From assembly GCA_945865705.1 (NCBI GenBank), contig CAMBEY010000077.1, positions 1 through 11,015 on the forward strand: a stretch of DNA of 11,015 nucleotides. The letters are read 5' to 3'. The notes beneath the pieces are model-generated. The model saw nothing but the letters and a program-made list of their open reading frames with translations. It did not search any database and was not told the origin of the DNA. Shown in pieces: positions 1-5,708 of the stretch (its first letter is position 1; each line of letters begins with the position of its first letter). A program made the position numbers and the translations under genes. Origin of the DNA: Candidatus Sulfopaludibacter sp. SbA3. GTDB lineage: Bacteria; Acidobacteriota; Terriglobia; 2-12-FULL-54-10.

Positions 1-50
1 ACAACTCGCAGTTCCTTCAATAAACTGCCAACTACAGGGAGTACAACTCA

Positions 51-1637
51 GTGAGCAAGATCGGGCGCGCATTAATCAGTGTGAGTGACAAGACCGGCAT
101 CGTGGAATTCGGCGTAGGGCTGCACAAGCTGGGCGTGGAGATCATCTCCACCGGCGGCACGGCCAAGATGCTGCGCGACGCGGGGCTGGCCGTGAAGGAC
201 GTTTCTGAAATCACCGGGATGCCGGAGATGCTCGACGGACGCGTCAAGACGCTGCACCCGGCCGTGCATGGCGGCATCCTGGGGCGGCGCAGCGAAACGG
301 CGCATGTCGAGACGCTGGCCAAAATGAAGATCGGCTGGATCGACATGGTGGTGGTGAATCTCTATCCCTTCGAGGCCGTCGCCGCCAAGGGCACGGCCAG
401 CTTCGAGGAGTTGATTGAGAACATCGACATCGGCGGGCCGACCATGATTCGCTCGGCGGCCAAGAATTTTCACGACGTGGCCGTGGTCACCGATGCCGAA
501 GACTACGCCGCGCTTCTGACCGAGATGCAGGGCGCGGGCGGAGCGCTATCACTGGCGACGAAATGGAGCTTGGCGCAAAAGGCGTTTGCGCGCACCGGGA
601 AGTATGATTCGGCCATCACCAGCGTCATCAGCAAGCTTGATTCGGAAGGCAAACGTGCTGCCCAGAGCGAGAAGCCTGGCGAAACCGAAAAGTTTCCGAA
701 CGACATGACGCTGCGCTTCGAGAAATTGGCCACGCTGCGCTACGGCGAAAATCCGCATCAGTCGGCGGCGGTGTATGCCACGGCGGGCAATTTGAAGGGC
801 GGGCTGGCGCGGGCGCGGCAGTTGCAGGGCAAGGAATTGTCGTTCAACAATCTGGTGGACCTGGAAGCCGCGTGGGACCTGGCGCAGGAGTTCTCCGGGC
901 CGGCGGCGGCGGTGATCAAGCACACCAACCCCTGCGGCTGCGCCATGCAGGCGACTCAGGTGGAGGCGTATCTAAAGGCTTATGAGGCCGACCCCATCTC
1001 GGCCTACGGCGGCGTGCTGGGATTCAATCGCCCGCTCGACGGCGCGACGGCGGAGGAAGTAGCCAAGCTGTTCGTTGAAGCGATTGTCGCGCCGGGATTC
1101 ACGCCGGAAGCGCTACAGCGCCTGGGTAGTAAAAAGAATTTGCGGCTGGTGGAAGTGGATACCACCGCGTCGCTCGCGGGTGAACTGCATCTGGAACAGA
1201 TCAGCGGCGGCTTGCTGGTGCAGGACAAAGACCGCCATGTGCTGACGGCTTCCGACCTGAAGTGCGTAACCAAGGCGCAGCCCAGCCCCGAGCAGATCGA
1301 GAGCATGTTGTTTGCCTGGAACGTCTGCAAGCACGTGAAGTCGAACGCCATCGTCTACGCGCGCGGCACGCAACTGTTAAGCACCGGCGCGGGACAGATG
1401 AGCCGCGTGGACTCGGTGAAGTTCGGCGCGGCCAAGGCGCAACTGCCGCTGGCAGGATGCGTGCTCGCCTCCGACGCCTTCTTCCCATTTACGGATGGCA
1501 TCGAGGAGGGCGCCAAGGCCGGCGCCGTGGCCTTCATCCAGCCCGGCGGCTCCATCCGCGACGAAGACGCCATCGCCGCCTGCGACAAGCTGGGCGCCAC
1601 CATGGTCTTCACCGGCGTGCGCCACTTCAGGCACTAG
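51..1637 (+). CDS. purH: Bifunctional AICAR transformylase / IMP cyclohydrolase PurH
   Basis: This cytoplasmic enzyme catalyses the last two steps of de novo purine synthesis: it formylates AICAR with 10-formyl-tetrahydrofolate and then closes the ring to IMP. The 528-aa protein is complete and of normal family length. The N-terminal cyclohydrolase (MGS-like) domain shows ISTGGTAKMLRDAGL (32-46), KTLHPAVHGGIL (66-77), NLYPF (103-107) and IDIGGPTMIRSAAKNF (125-140). The transformylase part shows LRYGENPHQ (229-237), the catalytic KHTNPCG (Lys290, His291), DPISAYGG (314-321), KSNAIVYAR (430-438) and the conserved C-terminus ending RHFRH. The start is GTG, chosen because AGGGAG lies at 36-41, 9 nt upstream, and the protein begins exactly where the family does. 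An unknown gene follows after 18 nt, so co-transcription is plausible. Identification is from family motifs and is very secure. Confidence 0.98.
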   Translation: MSKIGRALISVSDKTGIVEFGVGLHKLGVEIISTGGTAKMLRDAGLAVKDVSEITGMPEMLDGRVKTLHPAVHGGILGRRSETAHVETLAKMKIGWIDMVVVNLYPFEAVAAKGTASFEELIENIDIGGPTMIRSAAKNFHDVAVVTDAEDYAALLTEMQGAGGALSLATKWSLAQKAFARTGKYDSAITSVISKLDSEGKRAAQSEKPGETEKFPNDMTLRFEKLATLRYGENPHQSAAVYATAGNLKGGLARARQLQGKELSFNNLVDLEAAWDLAQEFSGPAAAVIKHTNPCGCAMQATQVEAYLKAYEADPISAYGGVLGFNRPLDGATAEEVAKLFVEAIVAPGFTPEALQRLGSKKNLRLVEVDTTASLAGELHLEQISGGLLVQDKDRHVLTASDLKCVTKAQPSPEQIESMLFAWNVCKHVKSNAIVYARGTQLLSTGAGQMSRVDSVKFGAAKAQLPLAGCVLASDAFFPFTDGIEEGAKAGAVAFIQPGGSIRDEDAIAACDKLGATMVFTGVRHFRH

Positions 1638-1655
1638 CCGACGCGGGAGGTCGTA

Positions 1656-2315
1656 GTGCAGAAATTTATCAGCGAAGTCGAGCTCCAGACGTTTGAGGGA
1701 TGGCTGCGGTATCAACGCTTCGACACGGCACCGGCGGCGCCGGAAGAGTTGGCGCGCTGGCGGCGCCATTTCGAGGATGCGAGAGAGCGTACCGCGGCCA
1801 TCCCCAAGGTTGGCCTGATGAAGCTCCAACCGGTCCCCGGTGAACATCGGTATGCGGTGGCGGTCCGGGAAGGTTCCGACCTCTGGTTGACATTGTGGGT
1901 TCGGCACTCGTCGAAGGGCGAGTTTTTCGTCATGTGGCCGCGCGGCGATCGAGACTGGGACCCTCACACGAGCTATCACCTCGACGGCACCCTGCACATG
2001 AAGAGCTATGACCGCAAGGTCCTTCCGCCCAAGAAGTGCCAACCATTGACGGGCGCGTTCCAAGGCAGCGAGGATCTAGGGTTCTACGCTGGCCACGGTC
2101 CGAAAGGCATCGGCGCGATCTGCGATCCGACGGCCTTCTCCGGGGTTGTCGAAGTCGCGCCGGGTGTATTGGGGCCGCGCCACGGCGGGGTCAAGGTGGA
2201 CCTCGTGGAGCCAGAACACGAGCCGACGGGGTTCTCATGGACCCAGATCGTCACCCAGCAGGTTTTTCGTGACATCCCTCCGTGGATCGTGATCACAGTG
2301 GGGTCCTGCGGCTGA
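1656..2315 (+). CDS. Hypothetical protein of unknown function, 219 aa, downstream of purH
   Basis: I do not recognise this family. The start is GTG with GGGAGG at 1645-1650, 5 nt upstream; this strong site and the 18-nt distance from the purH stop support a real gene, probably translated from the purH transcript. The protein has no signal peptide or membrane segment and should be cytoplasmic. Residues about 1-48 are a charged, probably helical stretch (FEGWLRYQRF, then ELARWRRHFEDARERT). The rest alternates beta-prone and loop segments rich in Trp, Gly and Pro, including LWLTLWVR, GEFFVMWPRGD and HTSYHLDGTLHMKSY. The His, Asp and Lys in that last stretch could be functional but I cannot assign a role. 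The C-terminal part (FSWTQIVTQQVFRDIPPW) looks like an intact domain end. A short inverted repeat surrounds the stop codon. Base composition is similar to purH. Existence is fairly secure; function is unknown. Confidence 0.75.
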   Translation: MQKFISEVELQTFEGWLRYQRFDTAPAAPEELARWRRHFEDARERTAAIPKVGLMKLQPVPGEHRYAVAVREGSDLWLTLWVRHSSKGEFFVMWPRGDRDWDPHTSYHLDGTLHMKSYDRKVLPPKKCQPLTGAFQGSEDLGFYAGHGPKGIGAICDPTAFSGVVEVAPGVLGPRHGGVKVDLVEPEHEPTGFSWTQIVTQQVFRDIPPWIVITVGSCG

Positions 2316-2324
2316 GACAGGACC
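2302..2324 (+). other. Hairpin around the stop codon of the 219-aa gene
   Basis: GGTCCTG (2302-2308) and CAGGACC (2318-2324) form a perfect 7-bp stem with a 9-nt loop that contains the TGA stop (2313-2315). No T-run follows, so it is a poor intrinsic terminator. It may protect the 3' end of the transcript or be chance. Confidence 0.3.
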
Positions 2325-2432
2325 GGCGCCAGGCGGCGTGCCTATGGTAGGTGTAGAATCAATGATGGGGGATTCGCGAGTTATCCGGGCGTCTGCAAGG
2401 GCGTCAGAGTACGAGAAAACAGGAGGTGGATC

Positions 2433-2669
2433 ATGGTCAACCGGATCAGCATTGATCCCAAAGTGTGTCACGGGCAAGCATGCATTAAGGGAACTCGCAT
2501 TCCTGTGCATCAAATCCTCGGGATGCTTGCCAACGGAGATACCATCGAAGACCTTCTCCAGGAATATCCTTCATTGACACGGGAAGATTTCCTCGCCTGC
2601 TTCGACTATGCGGCGTCACTCGCTGAAGAGCAGGTAACGCCTCTGGAGGTCTTATCGGGCGAGGTATGA
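2433..2669 (+). CDS. DUF433 family protein, probable antitoxin
   Basis: This 78-aa protein matches the DUF433 family: ISIDPKVCHGQACIKGTRIPV (5-25, with the family's G-x-P-x-I-x-GTRIPV pattern here as HGQACIKGTRIPV), then ILGMLANGDTIEDLLQEYPSLTREDF (28-53), a helix-turn-helix-like segment, and a helical tail. Family knowledge: DUF433 proteins are small DNA-binding proteins commonly encoded just upstream of DUF5615 PIN-like proteins and are proposed to act as the antitoxin and autorepressor. The start is ATG with AGGAGG at 2421-2426, 6 nt upstream, a very strong site consistent with antitoxin being made in excess. The stop overlaps the next gene's start in an ATGA (2666-2669), so the pair is translationally coupled. 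The antitoxin role is inferred from family and neighbour, not demonstrated. Confidence 0.9.
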   Translation: MVNRISIDPKVCHGQACIKGTRIPVHQILGMLANGDTIEDLLQEYPSLTREDFLACFDYAASLAEEQVTPLEVLSGEV

Positions 2670-3025
2670 AGATCATCGTTGATGAGAACATCCCCCTGAT
2701 GACTGTCCGGGCACTTCGCATGATGGGTCATGACGTCCGCGATATTCGTGGCACTCCCGAGGAAGGGATGCCAGATGACGCGCTGTGGGAGATGACGCAG
2801 CGGGAAGAGCGCCTATTGATTACTACCGACAAGGGATTCACCCAATACCGTATGCTGCCACATCATGGGGCGCTCATCATACGGCTACGACGGCCGAACC
2901 GGCACAAGATACACCAACGCATCATACAAGCGCTAGGGCAGTTTTCCGACACAGAATGGCCGGGTTTACTGGTGGTCATGCGGGATGTCGCGCAGAGCAC
3001 CTGGCGTGTTCGGGAGAGCCACTGA
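2666..3025 (+). CDS. DUF5615 PIN-like protein, probable toxin
   Basis: This 119-aa protein fits the DUF5615 (PIN-like, Mut7-C-related) family. It starts with IIVDENIP (3-10), where Asp6, Glu7 and Asn8 sit at the usual first acidic cluster. It then has D37/D38 in EEGMPDDALW, LLITTDKGF (50-58) with Asp55, and HHGALIIRLRR (66-76). These acidic positions are the expected metal-binding sites of a PIN-fold nuclease, so an RNase activity is likely but not shown. It overlaps the DUF433 gene by 4 nt. The start is ATG inside the ATGA overlap, with GGAGG at 2646-2650 as a possible weak site further upstream. The module is followed by a candidate terminator. Length and motifs look intact, with no sign of decay. 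Such pairs are mobile accessory modules in many bacteria and can act in stress response or plasmid/island maintenance. Confidence 0.9.
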   Translation: MKIIVDENIPLMTVRALRMMGHDVRDIRGTPEEGMPDDALWEMTQREERLLITTDKGFTQYRMLPHHGALIIRLRRPNRHKIHQRIIQALGQFSDTEWPGLLVVMRDVAQSTWRVRESH

Positions 3026-3073
3026 GTGGACTGTCGCCGGAATCCATCGTGGATCAGAAAACGTCTAAAGTAA

Positions 3074-3116
3074 GGCGGCTAACCAGCCGCTCCAGACCGA
3101 TAGCGCTCTGGTTTTT
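3074..3116 (+). terminator. Candidate intrinsic terminator after the DUF433/DUF5615 pair
   Basis: Two adjacent hairpins are visible. The first is GCGGCT (3075-3080), loop AACC, AGCCGC (3085-3090). The second is CCAGA (3092-3096), a 10-nt loop, TCTGG (3107-3111), followed directly by TTTTT (3112-3116). The T-run after the second stem is what an intrinsic terminator needs on the plus strand, though that stem is only 5 bp. Read on the minus strand, the first hairpin is followed by CTTACTTT, so the element could also help end the convergent yaeQ transcript. Confidence 0.45.
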
Positions 3117-3136
3117 CCCCGACAACTCCGCCCGCG

Positions 3137-3700
3137 TCACCCGCCCTGTGCCAGACGCACGACGGCGCCGGTTAGGTTTTCCGCGCCGCCCTGAAGCTTC
3201 TCCGAACTGAAAGACAAGTACAGCTCGTGGTCGGTGACGGACAGGCTGAAGGCGACCCGTCGCTCCAAACGCGCGACCAGCGCGCTGACCATCGCGCGAT
3301 CGAGCGAATACAACTCCAGCGCCTCAGCGCGGAAGATTTTCTCGCCCGCTAGTTGCTTCAGAAACACCGTCGGATCTTTGTGCGTGTAAACGGCGACGCG
3401 GTCGGCGACCTTCGATGCTTTATGCAGACGCGCTGCATCCGGCGTGCCAATCTCAATCCACGTCTTGATTCTGCCGGCCAGATCACGAATGGCGATGGTC
3501 GGCTCGTCCGGGTCTGACACGCCACGCGAAAACTCGATGCCCTCGGCGTACTCCAGCAGATACGCGAGCAGCCGCGCCACCAGGTACTCATCGCTTTCCG
3601 AAGGGTGCTGCGCAACGCGCAGTGCAAGCGACTCATAGACCGCGCGGTCCGTATCAGCGAGCTCGATGTCGAAGTTGTAAATGGTTGCAGTGAGCGCCAT
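3137..3700 (-). CDS. yaeQ: YaeQ family protein
   Basis: This 187-aa protein matches the YaeQ family (E. coli YaeQ is about 181 aa) over its full length. It begins MALTATIYNFDIELADTDR, as the family does, and has the helix HPSESDEYLVARLLAYLLEY (32-51) and the core DEPTIAIRDLAGRIKTWIEIGTPDAARLHKASKVAD (65-100). Family knowledge: YaeQ has a PD-(D/E)XK nuclease-like fold. Here the acidic residues before IAIRD, the WIEIG motif (81-85) and Lys94/Lys97 are the likely equivalents of the fold's conserved site. Its cellular role is not settled; a link to RfaH/transcription was proposed historically and later questioned. The ribosome binding site is weak (GGA about 9 nt upstream). The gene converges on the toxin-antitoxin-like module and lies downstream of a large hairpin repeat that separates it from the secreted FN3 gene on the same strand. 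Confidence 0.92.
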   Translation of the reverse strand: MALTATIYNFDIELADTDRAVYESLALRVAQHPSESDEYLVARLLAYLLEYAEGIEFSRGVSDPDEPTIAIRDLAGRIKTWIEIGTPDAARLHKASKVADRVAVYTHKDPTVFLKQLAGEKIFRAEALELYSLDRAMVSALVARLERRVAFSLSVTDHELYLSFSSEKLQGGAENLTGAVVRLAQGG

Positions 3701-3816
3701 GTGATTGGTCCATTGTGCGGCATGGTCTGCTCAACATACAACTTCCAGCCAAGGTCTGTAGTGGATCACTTTGAAACTTCCCGGACATTCAGCCAGAAAT
3801 TCAGAACGACATTTAG

Positions 3817-3934
3817 AACGCTGTCATCCTGAGCGGAGCGCCTGAGCAGAGAGAAGGATATGCTTTTACTTTCTTCGCAGCAGCAAAGCAGATCCTATGC
3901 TCCGCTCAGGCTCTCCGCGCAGGCTGACAACGTT
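3817..3934. repeat. Long imperfect inverted repeat with duplicated 13-bp core (REP/MITE-like)
   Basis: Arms 3817-3866 and 3885-3934 pair without gaps around an 18-nt loop (3867-3884). I count 41 of 50 positions complementary. Each arm holds a tandem 13-bp duplication: left CCTGAGCGGAGCG (3828-3840) and CCTGAGCAGAGAG (3841-3853); right CTCCGCTCAGGCT (3900-3912) and CTCCGCGCAGGCT (3913-3925, one mismatch). The inner arms carry AAGGAT and its complement ATCCT, then TGCTTT and AAAGCA. From memory, repeats beginning GTCATCCTGAGCG and continuing to AAGGAT are frequent in acidobacterial intergenic regions. No transposase is in this window, so if mobile it would move in trans. Lying between two minus-strand genes, the folded RNA could act as a terminator or 3'-end stabiliser for the FN3 gene. 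The structure is directly visible; its classification is inferred. Confidence 0.85.
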
Positions 3935-3996
3935 ATTTCACGGTTAGGAAATTTCAAACTGAGCCGCTACACAACCACGGCCCATTTAAAGAGCAT

Positions 3997-5346
3997 TTAA
4001 TCAGACACTAACTGGCGGACTCTTTTGGAGGAAGCGGTGGTGACGTTTCCCGTTGTGCCATTGGAGACGTTGCCCGCCTCGTCGTAGGCCAGCACCTTGA
4101 CGTAGTATTTCGTGGAGGGATTTAGTTGGTTCAGCGATGCGTTTAGCGAATTGCCGACATAGGCGCGACTGTATGCCGGGAGCGGATTAGAAAAGTTTGA
4201 GTTCACCGAAACCAAAATTCGGCAACCGAGTACTCCAACGCCATCCGTCGCGGCAGTCCATGCGACATTGATCTGAGCGGAGCTTGCCACCGATAAGATC
4301 AGGTTGGAGGGCCCGACCGGTGACACCGTGTCGGTGGGAGGCTGCAGGGTGGATGTGTCGACAGCTTCAAAATCGCTCCCGTGTATCTGTTTCAGGTGAT
4401 CGATATCGGCATCATCCCAATTGGGATTCGGAGCCCCGGACAGGAACCAGTTGCCCCCGTTATCGGCCACAATCATCCCGTACGTTTTCAGTGCCTGCAG
4501 AATGATCTTTGCCTGCGGAGAGAAACTGGAAATGTTGACGGAGGATTTAAGCCGGAAGCGTTGCCCCATCGCCGGCACGTTGGGACTCGTGCTGCTGCCG
4601 GCTTGGTGTGAGGCCGGATAGATGTAAGCCTGTCGTGTGGTCACCGCCGTGAAGCGCAGTGCGTGATTAATTGCTCCACACTGGACCTCCTCGTAGCGGG
4701 CCAAGCCGGCCAGAATGGACAGTCCCGCCGCATCCGCAGAAGTCCAGTCAAGCGGACGCTGGAAGTTCGTCATGGTGTCAAATATTGCGCCACTCGCCGC
4801 ATTCCAGATGGATACCTGAGGAAAGGAGTAGAACATTTCATATAGGAATCGATTGCTGGAATTAAACGCCAATACATGACGGTCGCCAGGAGAACTGGAG
4901 CCGCCTTCGATGGGTGCATTCAATGGAATTGGATAGGGGCCCGGATCGCTCTGACTGCCATACGCCGTATAATTCACGGGAAGGTACGGCTGGCTTCCGT
5001 CCACCACGATGAAAGGAATCCCCCAGGGCGCGCCTTCATAGACCGTTCCGAAATCAGGATGCAGGCTTCCCCCTGTCCCAATGGAGGCGACCAGATTGGC
5101 CGAATTGCTATGAACAGGCAGTCCGGAAATGGCAGTGTTCCATGGATTTCCGGATGGAAATATCTGGCCAACGGGATCCCCGGGACAAGCGGCGCTGGCC
5201 GCCACATCGCCAGCCTGCGTGATCTGCGGAAAACCCGACAGGCCTGCGGCCATCACGCGATCAATACGATTGGGGTGTGCCAAAACGAGAACGACCCCGA
5301 GAAGGGATAATAAGAAGAAACTTTTTGATCGGAACCGCGGTTCCAT
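3997..5346 (-). CDS. Exported protein with a large unassigned domain and C-terminal fibronectin type III domain
   Basis: The 449-aa product starts with a signal peptide: basic RFRSK (4-8), then FFLLSLLGVVLVLA (10-23), with likely cleavage near VMAAG (31-35). Residues about 60-330 form one domain with the motifs FPSGNPWN (63-70), GDRHVLAF (154-161), RPLDWTSADAAGLSILAG (197-214), INHALRFT (226-233), YGMIVADNGGNWFLSGAP (289-306) and GSDFEAVD (323-330). I recall similar proteins in actinobacteria and acidobacteria but no established function. Residues about 345-438 are a fibronectin type III domain (NVAWTAATDGVGV, then STKYYVKVLAYDEAGN), usual in secreted carbohydrate-active or surface proteins. 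I chose ATG 5346 because AGGGAG (5358-5353 on this strand) is 6 nt upstream. An in-frame ATG at 5373 would add nine basic residues but lacks a good ribosome binding site. GC content looks lower than in purH, which may reflect transfer. A role in polymer binding or degradation outside the cell is a guess. Confidence 0.85.
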   Translation of the reverse strand: MEPRFRSKSFFLLSLLGVVLVLAHPNRIDRVMAAGLSGFPQITQAGDVAASAACPGDPVGQIFPSGNPWNTAISGLPVHSNSANLVASIGTGGSLHPDFGTVYEGAPWGIPFIVVDGSQPYLPVNYTAYGSQSDPGPYPIPLNAPIEGGSSSPGDRHVLAFNSSNRFLYEMFYSFPQVSIWNAASGAIFDTMTNFQRPLDWTSADAAGLSILAGLARYEEVQCGAINHALRFTAVTTRQAYIYPASHQAGSSTSPNVPAMGQRFRLKSSVNISSFSPQAKIILQALKTYGMIVADNGGNWFLSGAPNPNWDDADIDHLKQIHGSDFEAVDTSTLQPPTDTVSPVGPSNLILSVASSAQINVAWTAATDGVGVLGCRILVSVNSNFSNPLPAYSRAYVGNSLNASLNQLNPSTKYYVKVLAYDEAGNVSNGTTGNVTTASSKRVRQLVSD

Positions 5347-5398
5347 CCGAATCTCCCTTTTCGAACCCCTCATCGGAGCGAATTCATCCTGAACGTTT

Positions 5399-5426
5399 AT
5401 TCTGGTCCGGGCGCATGGAAGATCAA
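5399..5426 (-). promoter_or_regulatory. Candidate promoter of the exported FN3 gene
   Basis: On the minus strand TTGATC (plus 5426-5421) and CAGAAT (plus 5404-5399) each match four of six consensus positions, with a 16-nt spacer. Transcription would start near 5392, giving a leader of about 45 nt to the ATG at 5346. Weak support. Confidence 0.3.
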
Positions 5427-5427
5427 A

Positions 5428-5447
5428 GGCCCATATTCACTTGGGCC
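5428..5447. promoter_or_regulatory. Inverted repeat next to the candidate FN3-gene promoter
   Basis: GGCCCA (5428-5433) and TGGGCC (5442-5447) are perfect inverted repeats with an 8-bp centre, and the flanking AA and TT extend the symmetry with one bulged base. The element abuts the candidate -35 box at 5421-5426, a position suiting an operator. It could be chance. Confidence 0.3.
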
Positions 5448-5594
5448 CTTGAATGATACGAATCTGCTACTTGATGGCATCTTCCAGGACTGCTCTCCGT
5501 CAAATGGGTTTGCTGGGGTTGCTGGTGTTAGCTCCTGTGTAGTGCGCATTAGGACACAGGATTCGTACACCCTGCTCGATTCCACCCGCGCATT
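5448..5594. other. Gene-free stretch between divergent genes
   Basis: This is the central part of the 362-nt gap between the divergent FN3 and TPR genes. I see no RNA gene, repeat or convincing coding region here. A 62-codon GTG-initiated frame on the minus strand (5397-5585) has no ribosome binding site and no recognisable product. Confidence 0.5.
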
Positions 5595-5612
5595 TTGCCG
5601 ATGTGTTTAAGG

Positions 5613-5618
5613 TATACT
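5613..5618 (+). promoter_or_regulatory. Candidate -10 box for the TPR gene
   Basis: TATACT matches five of six bases of the -10 consensus. No good -35 box lies 16-18 nt upstream. If used, the transcript would begin near 5625 with a leader of about 85 nt. That would rule out the upstream TTG (5595) and ATG (5601) as starts of the TPR protein. Confidence 0.4.
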
Positions 5619-5708
5619 GAGGGCAGCACTTCTAAGCGCTCCACCGGTCAGTTGGACGAAGTAGTCTGGCGGAAGTTATCGCATTGTAGAAGTAAGAAGG
5701 ATAGTCCC

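Noticed and set aside
1377..2063. A 228-codon minus-strand frame spanning the end of purH and the unknown gene
   Set aside because: It crosses two plus-strand genes with good ribosome binding sites and has no family resemblance.
3800..3820. Short direct repeat TTCAGAACG / TTTAGAACG next to the hairpin repeat
   Set aside because: Two 9-bp copies with a mismatch are too short and too few to distinguish from chance, and there is no matching copy on the far side to indicate a target duplication.
5397..5585. A possible 62-aa gene on the minus strand in the gap between the FN3 and TPR genes
   Set aside because: It has a GTG start without a ribosome binding site, no recognised product, and it overlaps the candidate FN3 promoter.
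5595..5708. N-terminal extension of the TPR protein from TTG 5595
   Set aside because: The candidate -10 box lies inside it, and ATG 5709 has a good ribosome binding site and starts a normal signal peptide.
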